A DNA stretch of 64,000 nt from Anisodus tanguticus. Taxonomy: Eukaryota; Streptophyta; Magnoliopsida; Solanales; Solanaceae. The position numbers were made by a program, and so were the translations under genes. The notes under the pieces are model-generated. The model was given only the letters and a program-made list of their open reading frames with translations. It was not told the origin of the DNA and did no database searches. Below are positions 33,277 to 45,100 of the stretch, one piece after another (position 1 is the stretch's first letter; the number at the start of each line of letters is the position of its first letter). The stretch covers positions 2,054,142-2,118,141 of the forward strand of contig CM067555.1 of NCBI GenBank assembly GCA_034509755.1, in the 5' to 3' direction.

Positions 33277-34779
33277 ATGGAACTAGTTAACTCAATAACT
33301 CGTTTGAAGTTAACTCAGTTTATCAATATCTCCATCCTTTTGTCAACTTTTTGTTTGTTTAAAGTTGTATCTGATACACCTAAAGAGCTATTTAAAGGAT
33401 TTAAAGCAACCCCAAATCCTCAAATTACGAAATATCAACCTATACTTAGTGATATTAATGGTAATTATTCACTGAGTTTTCTCCGAGTTGAAAATGATCA
33501 ACTCAGTCTTGGTATTATTCATGTTGCATCTTTTGAGTCAATATGGGTTGCTAACTTGACCCGTTTTGCTAAATGGGCTGACCCGACTGAGCTCTTTTTT
33601 AATGGTAGTCTTGTTCTGTCGGATCCTAGTTCAGGGGTATTTTGGTCAACTCACACTGATGGAGACCGTGTTTGGCTTTCAAATACATCAAATTTGCAAG
33701 TTGAGAAGCTTGATAGTGGAGTGACGTCACCTTTTGTTTCATGGCAAAGTTTTAATTTTCCCTCAGATACCCTTGTGGAAAATCAAAATTTCACAAGTGC
33801 CATGACTTTAGTTTCGTCCAATGGGCTTTATTCCATGAGTTTGGGCTCTGATTTTTTCGGGTTGTATGTTAAGTTGAAGGATGGGCCGGGTTCGGATTCG
33901 GGTCCGGGTCGAATGTATTGGAAGCACAAGGCATTGGAAGCTAAAGCTGATGTTATTGAAGGCCAAGGACCTATTTATGCTGTACTAAAGTCAGATGGTT
34001 TTTTTGGTATGTACCAAAATGAGTCTGTCCCGGTTGATGTAGAATCTTTTAATAGTTTTCAACAACCCGTATCTGGTGTCCGTCGAATTCGGGTCGAACC
34101 GAATGGAAACTTGAAAGGGTATTTTTGGGTCGGATCGAGTTGGGTATTGGACTATCAAGCGATAAAGGAGACATGTGAATTGCCTAGCCCTTGTGGGTCG
34201 TACGGGCTCTGTCGACCAGGCAAGGGATGCTCTTGCCTGGACAATAGCACGAATTACAGCTCTGGTGGGTGCGTCCCACCGGAAAATCAAGACTCCCGCG
34301 ACTTTTGCGGGATCTATGATTATCATAAAAAATACAAGGAATTGTCAAGAAATGGTGTTGAGTTGCCTAACAAGGAGTTAATGGACTATCAAAAGATGGT
34401 TTCTTTTCAAAAATGTAGAAGTGCATGTGAAGGGAATTGCACATGTTGGGGTGTGGTGTACACTAACACATCTGGATTTTGCTACATACTAAACTACCCC
34501 ATACAAAGTTTAGTAGGGGTAGGGGATGAATCTAAGATGGGATTTTTCAAAGTAAGGGAGGGTGTAGGGAAAGATAAGATGGAGGTGGGGTTAGTGGTAG
34601 GGGCAGGGTTATTATGTGGGGCCATCTTGATATTTAGTGGGGTCATAGGGTTAGGATATTATAGATATAGAAAAAGAAAAAGAGGAGTGAGTGGTTATGT
34701 AGAAGATGGAATGATAGTTGGACCATATAAAGATTTGGGAAATGCAAGTTTTAGTTCAATTGAACTAAGTGAAAGATGA
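33277..34779 (+). CDS. kinase-less G-type lectin/PAN-domain receptor-like protein
   Basis: A single-exon gene of 500 residues. The N-terminal hydrophobic stretch (about 12-33) acts as a signal peptide. A B-lectin-like region follows (about 50-190; DNSGNYSLSF-type words: DINGNYSLSFLRVE, SIWVANLTRFAKW, NGSLVLSD, WQSFNFPSDTLV), then an S-locus-glycoprotein-like region. Next come an EGF-like cysteine cluster (CELPSPCGSYGLC, CSC, GGC at about 300-335) and a PAN/apple region (about 345-425; FQKCRSACEGNCTCWGVVY). One transmembrane segment (about 437-462) is followed by a short basic tail with no kinase domain. It resembles Arabidopsis PAN-domain protein At5g03700 in layout. It should sit in the plasma membrane and bind carbohydrate or a partner receptor. 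Ligand and role are unknown. Confidence 0.88.
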   Translation: MELVNSITRLKLTQFINISILLSTFCLFKVVSDTPKELFKGFKATPNPQITKYQPILSDINGNYSLSFLRVENDQLSLGIIHVASFESIWVANLTRFAKWADPTELFFNGSLVLSDPSSGVFWSTHTDGDRVWLSNTSNLQVEKLDSGVTSPFVSWQSFNFPSDTLVENQNFTSAMTLVSSNGLYSMSLGSDFFGLYVKLKDGPGSDSGPGRMYWKHKALEAKADVIEGQGPIYAVLKSDGFFGMYQNESVPVDVESFNSFQQPVSGVRRIRVEPNGNLKGYFWVGSSWVLDYQAIKETCELPSPCGSYGLCRPGKGCSCLDNSTNYSSGGCVPPENQDSRDFCGIYDYHKKYKELSRNGVELPNKELMDYQKMVSFQKCRSACEGNCTCWGVVYTNTSGFCYILNYPIQSLVGVGDESKMGFFKVREGVGKDKMEVGLVVGAGLLCGAILIFSGVIGLGYYRYRKRKRGVSGYVEDGMIVGPYKDLGNASFSSIELSER

Positions 34780-36190
34780 GGTAAGGGATGACATCTTTTG
34801 AGATTTTAGAGACTTAATCATCATACAATATAAATTTTTACTATTATGGTTGAAGTGGGACCATTATATATGGGTTATTTGGGCAAGTGGGGTCACTTCT
34901 TCACACTTTTTGAAATGGACATTATCTTATCAAGGGGTTGAAAAATTTGATGGTCAAAGGACAAAAAGATGGGTTAAATTTGGTAAAAGATATTCTTGGA
35001 AAATTGGAGAAAGGCTAGTTTTTAGATGGATTTTAGTAGTTAAACGACAATGACTTGTGAATTGTACTACATGACCAAACTTTATTGGAACTTTGTAAGG
35101 AAATTAGAGTGTATAACAATCTTCTCATAATTGATCAGTTCATAATAAGGTTACGATAGAATGATAAGTATTCAAATATCTCAATAAGAGATTCCGATTT
35201 GAGTCTTAATGGCTTTGATAAAAAAAAATATTTTATGATACGAATTCTAATTTAATCGTGTCCCAATATAAATATCGGGCCCCGAATATAAAATAAAAGA
35301 ACTACTTCATATCAATCCTCGTACATAAAATAGCTCCATTATAGTCCTAACATTACTGGTATATGAATCAAAATAAACCCAATACAACTATACAAGCCCA
35401 CAGTACTACTACTTATGATAATAGAAAATCAGAGTTCCTCAGTGCATTAAAATTTAAACATGAGCTCATTTAGTGACACGTGTACACCAGCAGTCATCTT
35501 CCTATGCTTTAATTCTAATTACTTGTGACAACTCTTTGATCACTTTTGGAATATACAGTGAAAAGAGCTAGCTCTCTCATTTTCAAGAACCACAAATTTC
35601 AATTATGACAATCTACTAACTCATCAACTGGGGTAAGTTGTTTTTTCTTCAATTCTTATTCTAATATTTGATTTACATAATGTATGTTGTACTTAAGTTG
35701 ATGTCACTAATGTTAATTCATGATGTAATTTTTTGGTGCACTTAAAAAAAAAAAGAATCTACGGTTTTCTTGAGCTTGCATGAAGATTATTGTTTAGTTT
35801 GTATTGTTATCAGCTTTTATAGTTTTATGGCTCTTAGGGAGGATATGTATTTAATTATGTGATCATCTCATCTAAAAGTTTAAAATTTTAATCCGACAGA
35901 GATAATACATTTTTATTTACTTAATTATATCTTCAAACCTATGTTTCACTCGAAATCTTTAAAATTGTTGTTGGGTGGTGTCAGATCCTCCAAAAGTAGT
36001 ACATTTTTGGATTATCTGATATGGATGCGACATTTTTGGAGATTCCAAATGACGTAGCTTCAAACACATTCCACTCACATAGTCACATGTGGATTTTCAT
36101 TCTTTTTCATGAGCCAAACACGTGAAAAATCTCTCTGATATCGAATGGCGGTGGTGAAAATTGAAATCCATGCCCTCTGTTTGCTTTGAT
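34780..36190. other. 3' flank and intergenic DNA, nothing identified
   Basis: AT-rich sequence after the PAN-domain gene. Open frame 34850-35053 has no family features and probably lies in the 3' UTR. No repeat ends were recognised. Confidence 0.4.
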
Positions 36191-37460
36191 ATCATGTTAA
36201 GAAAATGTATTTTAGACTTAACTCGACCCTAGAAGTTTGGTCATGATACAAGGGTTGCCCATAAAAGACGATAATTACTCATTCCCTCAACCAATGTAGG
36301 ATAATCTAATAGCTTGGGACAGAGGAATAATCATTTATCAAAAACTAAATGAACGTAGATTCTTAAATAATGAGGTAACATGGCTGAAATCTGTTGATTA
36401 CAATGGTTGCAGGAAACGAAAAATAAGTAACTGCTAAGTATTACAACAAAATAAAATTACAACAACTGAAATTTCAACAAACTGAAAATAAGTAACTAAG
36501 ATTATAAGCACTTTGATTTGCTGGGTCGAGTGATGGCACTCTGTCTTTAAGACAAGATTGCCCCGTATATATCCTTTCTACGTTCTGGACAATAGTCTCC
36601 CAAGATAAAACAACAACTCAACAAATGAGCAAAGGAAACTCAAGTGTTACTTTGAAGAACTTAGTGTAATGAAATGATGTTGGAAAGTAGTAGAAAGAAT
36701 TCTATTTTTTCGTTTGTGTGTTGTCTCAACAATTGAGCCAAAGGCTTCAATATATAGTGCATGGATGAGACTTGTCAACTGCCCAACTAATTAATGTTAA
36801 TGGCCATGTAATGGCAATTAGTAAGGAGTAATTCAGCCAAGTAAATGACTGAATTAATGTGCAACGGATTAGAGCTTTTAGTGAGAGTTATTCAGCCAAG
36901 TAATGACTGAATTGATGTGCAGATTAATGGAGGTTAACGTTCCAAAACCAACAGCAAAGCACAAGTTCTCTGTCCAATTTTATCTTACCTGAAACTTCAG
37001 AGACCAAACTGTAAATATGAAGCAATTTGGGTCCAAAAAGATAATATCAGAAGAAGCCCAAAGCCCACAACCCGTGACCCGAGCCCGTGTGGGCTTAGCC
37101 TCAAACCAAAGCACATCTAGGTTCTCCCTCCTTCAAACACATGGGTTACCCCTTGGGGTCCCAAACTCTTAGCCAATTTTGAGACTTATAAACTAAACAA
37201 AATCTTCTTTCCCCCCACCGATGAGGGAGAATTGGTCTATACCACATTTTTATACTTCAAACACCTTACTTCGTGGACCAATATCTCTTTCATTTCTCAA
37301 CGAAATTTGACGATCCTTGGCCCTACGGTCATCTACTCAGTTAGTAGATTATGCACGTGTGAAGAATAAAAGTCTCCAACATGCAGAACCCTAGTGTTTA
37401 AGTCATTAAATATGGGTGGACGCAACTCCCACCAAAGGCAAATTTTCAACAATTCCCCCT
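36180..37460 (-). repeat. possible LTR-retrotransposon remnant
   Basis: GCTTTGATATCATGTTAAG at 36182-36200 looks like a degenerate primer-binding site (TGATATCAAAGC on minus) abutting an LTR end. The following sequence up to the phrase CAACAATTCCCCCTTGAAAG (37450) has the mixed, low-coding composition of dispersed repeats. No matching second LTR or gag-pol was found. Confidence 0.3.
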
Positions 37461-39400
37461 TGAAAGAGATTTTGGTGCACTCACATGGTGCCTATTTCCA
37501 GCATTATTTCAGCAGACCGATGTTGCATAAGGAGAGGTAGCTTCAGCTTTGAACCTTCCATAGTTAAATACCATCGGACTTACTTACTGCGCGGTGAATG
37601 TGATGTCTTGAACCATCAGTGTTTAGTGTAAGCCAAGTCAATAGTACCAACACAACAAATTCCCTTGCTCTTTTCTTCTTAATATTTTGTCCGTTATGGT
37701 CGTGGACACTTCTTGGATTCTTAAGTGTGTTCATTTGCATGTCCTCGCACTTAAATAGGTGGTCTCCTATAAGGTATCCTGCTATAAAGTATTTAGAATC
37801 TGTCATTTAAACAGATGTATTCGTAATAATAAGAGAATGCTGATTTTTTATAATTATGAAATAGACTATTTAAGTAGGATTATACACACAAAAGTCATAA
37901 AACTCACCAAGTTAACCAAAATCTGATGTACTATTTTTTTTACAATAAATTAAGTTTCATCATATATCAATTGATTAATAAGGTCATATATCGTATAGTT
38001 TTTCGTTTATAAATCAAATTAACTTACATGTACTTTAAATGATAAGTAAATCAAAAAAATAATTATGTTGAACATGTACTAGTTGACAATTCCTTTTTGT
38101 AATGACAAGGAGGATAAAAGAGAAAGTTGAGTTTGAATAACAATTCAACAATCTTATATTCCAGCTCTCTTCTTGAACTATTTTAATACAGTAATAATTT
38201 GGTATCTAAGATTCCTTTTTAAATACATGGCACATGCTTAATTAAAATTTAATAAATGTCATATAATTGTGCTCTTAATGGGAAAAAAAATTAAGCTTGA
38301 AAATAATGTTATGGGCAAATTTAACCCAATAGGTGGAAGGAAAGGATAACATATTAAGGACATTTTTTATCCTAATAGGTGGAAGGATGGGCAAATTTAA
38401 ATCAATACGTATAAGGATGGACAAATTTGATCCAATGGATGAAAGGAGGACATTTTTAAACCATTTCTAATATATTAAGAGTTATTGGAATTTGGAAGTG
38501 TTCTCTTGCACCTGTAAATTGTTGGCAACTGTTACAATTTTCGTGAATCTTTTGTTTTAAAATTTCAACATTTTCGAAAAACGAAAGAGTTATTTTGTTA
38601 CGTTATTTTAATTTATTTTTACTGAAAATTAATTACGTAAAACGCTAAAAAGAAAAAATAAATAATAGTCAGACAAATAAAATTATTATTATATTTTTTT
38701 AAAGAGCATATAAAAATCTTTGAAAACAGATAATATAAGCAGGATAAGACATGATATTTTAGCTAGCTTGAGAAGGAGATACATGTCACTATGATTGAAA
38801 CATTTGGTGAAAATTACTTTTTAAGGGCCAATTGTATTTTTTCATTGCCTTAAAATTAAATCACAAGGCAAATTTGAACTCTTTAACACCTAAGAACTAT
38901 GTCTCTAGATCATTACTACCTTAACCCCTATTTAAATAGAAATAGCTTCCATGTCCGTCTATTTTCCACATACATAAAGAAAGTATGTAACTATTTTAGA
39001 ATCCTGACTAATTTGAATTCGCTTTGGAAAAAAATCAGGTTAGGGATAAATCTTTTTTTGCCGATTCTTAGAATTCGAAATCTCTAATTAAGAATTAAAA
39101 AGTACTAACTATAAAAATTATATACTAATTGGATTTCTTTTCTGCAATTACCAAGTAAGAAACCACTTTAAAATGCCAAATTTCAGTGGAACTTTGGCTG
39201 GTCGGAAATATTTTCGACGGGCTTTTCGTCAGAACTATATGTATATATATATCCGTCACCCGCCCCCACCGCGCCCTCACCCCCTCCCCCGAGTGATTCC
39301 TTTATGTAGGGACAGTGAAGCATATGTGACTGCACCATCGCACCAGCTTTTTGCCAGCATCAGTAAAGACGATAAAAGCATTCAATAATTCAAAATTTTT
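37461..39400. other. intergenic DNA with diffuse short repeats
   Basis: It contains a stretch at 38315-38465 where the words GGGCAAATTTAA, CCAATA-GTG-AAGGA and GACATTTTT recur three times in loose tandem. The frame at 37564-37806 (minus) has no family features. Nothing else is identified. Confidence 0.4.
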
Positions 39401-39427
39401 AAATTAAATATTCATAAATTTTAAATT

Positions 39428-39558
39428 ATGAAACAGCCGAGCGTCTATCGGAAACACTCTATCCCACAAAGGTAGAGGTAAGATCTGCGTACATCCTACC
39501 CTCCCTAGAATCCACTCGTAGGAATACATTGGGTATGTTATTGTTATTATTATTGTAG
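39428..39558 (+). mobile_element. TTG-tailed SINE (TS-like) with 10-bp target duplication
   Basis: It ends TGGGTATGTTATTGTTATTA in the TTG/TTA-type tail of the tobacco TS SINE group. It contains the conserved body words TATCGGAAACA, GGTAAGATCTGCGTACA and CTACCCTCCCTAGA in slightly changed form. It is flanked by ATTTTAAATT at 39418-39427 and 39559-39568. The 5' tRNA-like part is missing, so it is 5' truncated. Confidence 0.82.
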
Positions 39559-39634
39559 ATTTTAAATTCTGAATGTGTCTCTTCACGTACAAAGATAGGA
39601 TATATATGACTACATATTATCTTGGCTAGGGACG

Positions 39635-39878
39635 ATTTTAGATGCTAAAATTGGGACACATGAACACATGATTTCTCCGTAAAACTAGATATTTTATGTA
39701 TATATTTTTTATAATTAGTATAATACTATATGTTAGAACTCATGCTACATAAAGGCTAAATGGTGCATTTGGTCTAAGATTAAATTATTTACCTTGAGGA
39801 CTGCAGATCAAGTTCTACTTAATATATATATATATTAATGGTGAACTTATGTTATAAAAAATTTAAATTCGCCTCTGA
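39635..39878 (+). repeat. dispersed SINE-like repeat, copy A
   Basis: Shares with 42530-42777 the order AAACTAGATATTTTATGTA, GGCTAAATGGTGCATTTGGT, TTAAATTATTTACC, and an end ATTCGCCTCTG. AGATCAAGTTCTAC sits at the B-box-like position. Confidence 0.6.
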
Positions 39879-40386
39879 TCTTGGCCTCTATTTGTTTAGT
39901 AAGTCCTTTTTGAAGCTTCAAGCACTAGTTATCTGAATTCACAGAAATTGGAAGCAATTAAGCATAGCAGGTGTAAGTCCATTGTTTAATATTCATGGCT
40001 ACTAAGAATGTTATATATAATTAATAAAAACGATTGTTTTAATAATGGTAATGAGAATAACTGTGTACACCAGTACAACAACAACATAAAAAATCGAGAA
40101 CCGATCGAGTATATTATTTTAAAGGACTTTCATCTAATTAGCCTAGAGAATAGGTTAAAGATTGCATTCTCATCACATGAAATTGGCACGTAGTACTTAT
40201 ACCATATATGTAGCAACAATTGATAGGTGAGTGCACCATCATATCATATATAAGGCCGTACTACCGTATATTTGTGCCGGTGAAAGGTATTATACTGACC
40301 AAAAATATTAAAATTCGACCGAATAATTGAGGTGTGTGAATAAAGAAGACTATGCTCCCATTTGATCATAAATTTTGAAGGCAGTT

Positions 40387-40864
40387 GTTTGGCCATAAAA
40401 ATTTGACGAATTTTGAAAATAAATCTTCAAATCCCAAATTCTGGTTTAAACCTGTTTTTGTGCCAAGACCTGTGTATTGGCCTTTTCAAAAATTTTAAAA
40501 ATTACCTCAAACTTTTATATTTTATAAAATAAACCATATATTTATCACCAAACTAATTCTATTTCTATTAGCTTTAAATATGTAGTTGGTTGGGTATGAG
40601 TTTCCTGATACTATCATGGTTTTAATGAAGTTGTTATTAAAATATTGTGTTTTGCATAATTTGGGATTAACAAGTATGTATGTTTCGTATCATTGGGTAT
40701 TCTTGATAGTTTTTACTACTTATGGGTATAAGTAATGTTTCATGTTTTTCAAACAAAAAAGTGAAATATGTTTTGAAAAACTATGGCCAAACACATCTTC
40801 AAAACTTGAAAAACTTCACCCAAATCAAGTTTTTCAAAATATTTTTGGGAATCTATGGCCAAAC
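40387..40864. mobile_element. MITE-like element with GTTTGGCCATA ends
   Basis: Perfect 11-bp terminal inverted repeats GTTTGGCCATA (40387-40397) and TATGGCCAAAC (40854-40864), with more diffuse inverted similarity inside (AAAATTTTGA../..TTTTTCAAAA). Non-coding and about 478 bp. The target duplication is unclear. It is probably hAT-like. Confidence 0.55.
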
Positions 40865-41044
40865 GCTAGCTATATTAAGATACAAAAACATATTGATCGA
40901 TGATAGTAGTGGTTGATTCAATATTTTATATGGCGGAGTGATATGCTCTATGTATACCGGCCAGAAAAGTAAATAATGAATTTGGCTGGCTATTTGTGTA
41001 AACTCTGTAACTTTTTGCATGGAACCAGAAGTACTATTATTGAC

Positions 41045-41192
41045 TGGGCCAAAATTGGATCACGATTAGAGGGCTTGGTTTGCTTCATCTTGGTGTTCAT
41101 TCAACATCTTGGGCCTTAATTTGGATCACGATTAGTAGTTGAGGGCTTAACTTGCTTCATGTTAGTGTCCGTTCTTCATATTGGGCCTTATT
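41045..41192 (+). repeat. imperfect two-copy tandem repeat of ~70 bp
   Basis: TTGGATCACGATTAG..GAGGGCTTG..TTGCTTCAT..TTGGTGTTCATTC..ATCTTGGGCCTTA is followed by a second copy with substitutions. Confidence 0.65.
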
Positions 41193-41648
41193 AACCATAC
41201 ATTGCTTATATACACATTTTATTGTATGCAGTGTATAATTACACACTTATAAGTTATTATACACTTTCACCCGCCCAAAAAGCAATACTGTCGTTGCCAC
41301 ATCGCCAGGAACCCCAACAAAAGAAAAAAGAAAGATGAGCAACAATGGCCATCACTCAAGTCCAACAAGGTACCGTATGCAGGAATATTCACCTGTTGTC
41401 CATCGGTTATGCCTTTCGGCCTGAGAAAGCAGTTCAGCTTCATAACTCGAAAAGTTGTATTGACCTAACAAAACCACTCTTTCAAAGGTTGGATCAATCC
41501 CAACTTTTTTCGACTAAGACACCGAGCTAAACACTACATTAAGACACTGCTGTTATACATCTAAATTTTCTTCAATTTGTAGTAGATTAAGAAAATGATT
41601 CAACTTTGCATCTTGAGCACAACTGTAGAAAACTTTAAGTTGGAACCA

Positions 41649-41742
41649 ACTACAACAACAAAAACATACCCAATACCCAGTGTGCTCCCACAAGTGAGGT
41701 CTGGAAGGGTGGGGTGTACGCAAACCTTACCCCTACCTTTGG
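41649..41742 (-). mobile_element. 5'-truncated TTG-tailed SINE with 12-bp target duplication
   Basis: Minus-strand SINE 3' end: CAACAACAAAAACATACCCA on + is the complement of the TTG-type tail. Body words TCCCACAAGTGAGG and GGGGTGTACGCAAACCTTAC follow. It is flanked by AAGTTGGAACCA at 41637-41648 and 41743-41754. It lies just downstream of the sterol reductase gene. Confidence 0.85.
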
Positions 41743-41841
41743 AAGTTGGAACCATGATCTCTAAAATTAACATGCTCCAAGATCACAAACCATGTGAAGT
41801 AATTCCATAGTTGGCATTCAATACAAGAAGCAAATAATTTT

Positions 41842-41847
41842 TTTATT
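41842..41847 (-). terminator. probable polyadenylation signal of sterol reductase
   Basis: AATAAA on minus, about 285 bases after the stop codon of the sterol reductase gene, followed by an A/T-rich stretch. Confidence 0.5.
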
Positions 41848-42130
41848 CAAAGCCTGCAATGATAAAGTACATCTAGTGTACAAGTTGGTTCGGGAAAAAC
41901 TTTCAAAAGCTAAGCAATCGCCTACAACCTGATACAATGTTGATCCTAACTAAACAGATTAAAAGATTACTTCCATAGAGGATATGTGAAAGCTGCTTAG
42001 ATAAAGCTATAGCCCGGTTTTGATTTAATATCCTTTCTTGCGCTTGTCTCTTCTCCTTCCTGCTTGGGTGGTACGGTACAGTGAGGCTAATCCCAACTCT
42101 AATGCACAGCAACGTGGACAAACAATTGAG

Positions 42131-45100
42131 CTAGTAAACATAAGGTAAGATCCTGTAAGGAACAAGTTTACGGTATTCTGCCCACACGTCTTTGTACTTC
42201 TCTGCACATCGAGCTTCATCCCTTCTCTCCCTCCATATTAGCAGAATGAGAAGATATATGGGGTAAAAGTAAGGAACCACGGAGCTGCATGCATACACGA
42301 GCGATGTGATTATTTTCACTACCAAGCAAATTGTCGTTGAAATTGAATTAGCAAGAGCTGAAAATTATTACCTTATACCACAAGGCAAACTAAAAGACGA
42401 TGCCAGCAACAAATCCCCAAGGTAATTACAGTGTCGTGCAACGCCCCTTCAGAAAATAAAGAATGATTTAGAATTTTGAAAATTAGAGCTGAATAGAAAT
42501 TTGTGTCATTTTTGCTACCAATGCCACATTCAAGGGCGGGTTTATGGGGCACGTAAACTCATGGTCCTTCTGTCAAACTAGGTATTTTATGTACATATTT
42601 TCTAGAATTGATCTAATATATCTGCGGACAACCATGCTCCAAAAAGGCTAAATGGTGCACTTGGTTTAATGTTAAGTTATTTACCCAGAGGAACAGGGTT
42701 CAATTCCCACTTAATACTTTCTTTTTTCTCCTTTTTGCAGTGCACCCATGTTATAGAAATCCTAGATTCGCCTCTGGCCACATTTGATGAGCTTCAGAAG
42801 CCATGCTATAACTAGGGGTCCTTCTCACACTAAATTTCATTCGGCTAATGCGAAATTCAAAAAACGTGATCATATAACTTCATCCTAGCACTTAGGTCTG
42901 GTTAATATTGAAAATTTTCCACAAAGTTCACTAAAACTAATGTGACATTTATGGTATGCACGAGTGGTGGCTATGCAGATAAATCTAGACCTGATGTTGG
43001 CAATATTAACAGCTTCTTTTCAACTAAAAAGCACTCAAAACTTTCTGTGTTACCTTTTTAGATCAATTTTTAAGACAAAACTCAAAAAGAAAATGTACTC
43101 CCTCTATCCAAATTTCTGAGACGCAATTTGGATGAAGTCAAACTTTTAATATTTTAATTATGAGTTTAGAATGGTAGAGTTAATATCTTGAAAACGTAAT
43201 AACAGCAGAATCCATTTTCACTTGAACTATTTGACATTGAATTACAATTTAACCAAACTCCGTCATGAAATTGGAACTTTTATGAATGTTAAAATATTTA
43301 TCAGTACTCTAGGGATGTTAATACTTAGCATATCTTATAGTAGTAATTAACATTTATCATCTCCCTGGAATAAGTTGTTCTGTATCGATGATTTTACTTT
43401 TTTTCTCAATGTTTTATGAGAGAACAGTAACAAGAATGGAATGTTCACAACAGTCGAATACTAATCTACTTCTATTGAATATTTGCATAGTTCATGTGTT
43501 TTTCCAACAGCTTGCCTACATGTTAAAAACCAAATTAACATATACAAAATCATTCTCAGTTTTGAGTCATTTTGTGTTATTGAATATAAGATGCTGAGAA
43601 AATGTGTTTTGATCGAGTTATTTAAGCACCACTTCTTTTTTCCTTTGAATCAAAAGTCAAGCAAAATCAAGCAAAGCACAAAGTCCGAAGTTGGACCGAG
43701 AAGTAAGAGTTTGTAATTGTCTAATTGAGAGGGAGGGGGGGCTGAATAGATAAATTCTCTTCCCACGTAGCGCTAAGAAGCAAGTTTCGACAGCCTATGA
43801 TGAAATAGCACAAAAAAGGGAGAGTAGAAAAACTAAGATCAAGAGCTTACCAATAGCCAGAAGCGAGCAATTTCCCCCCAATAACTTTTGGAGGCCTACC
43901 CCATATGGGTGCCTTGGGATCCTTTTTAAACAAATGCTTCTGCTTGTTGGCTCCTCTGAAGACCATGTACCTTTCAATCCAAAACAGGTGTCCATGTCAA
44001 GAAACATTAGTGACAAGCAGAAAATTGTCTGGAAGACATGAAGTGCAATAGTACAGATGGCAGACAAAAGTTAATAGTAATAAGAAGGCCTTGCATGCTG
44101 GAAATATTTACCCAATAAGAAAGACGAGGCAATTGGCAATTACTGCTGCTGTTGTTAGCTCCACTTTGTTACTCAAAAGCCACCAACCCTGAAAATGAAG
44201 AGAAATATTGTTAGATAGTAAACAGGCTAGTCTAGCTTTGTATACTGCCCCACATCAAGTGTAAATATCTTCATTATAAAATCTGTATATAAATAGATAG
44301 AAGCATGAGACATTGAAAATCACGCATTCCCGTACACTCTTTTCTCCCATGTTATATTTCTCATAAATATTTTAGAACCCCAAAGTTGATCACCAGAATA
44401 AGCTTTGTCTATCTCTGTTTGTTACTCTTGTATGCCATTTTCTTCAAATTACTTTGTGGCTGCACTGAAATGGGAACTCGTGCTCCTATGTATTATTAGC
44501 CCTTTTCTTGATAAGGTAAAGTCACTAGCCTTCTTCACACTTCCTTGCACACACCAACAAACTTGTCTAAAATACAATCTGACACACAGAAATTGTGCTT
44601 GTACCCATTACCCAAAGACAAACTTATTAGATTCCTTACCACTAACCAACCCAACCATGAAATTGACACCATGACAATCACAATCATGCAAATTGACACT
44701 AGATCCCCTATCGTAGTTCTTATCAATTCAACCACAGAGAAGGCTACATAAGACTAGACTCTTACAGTCTTCAACCTTCAAACAACAGAGGACAAAAAAT
44801 ACCGATAAATAAAACAAAGGACAAAAACATGCCTTTGTTTGCATAGCTCATAGTCCCTCAAAAATACATGTTAGAAGAGAATTCAGTTACATCCTATACA
44901 TGTGTTATTCTGATATCAAAGGGTGTCATATTTTGATATAAGAAAGGATGGAATTGTGTGTGGCAATAAGAATTGGTTACTAGTACATGCCTGAATACTG
45001 AAGGTGAACGGTATAAAGACTAGATCACCAAAAACCAGCATAAAGCCCAACCTCTCTGCTATTATATCCCATCTGAAAAGGGAGAAACAAGATTTTACAC

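Noticed and set aside
37564..37806. 80-codon minus frame with a Lys/Arg-rich patch
   Set aside because: No start context or family features; overlaps a similar frame on the other strand.
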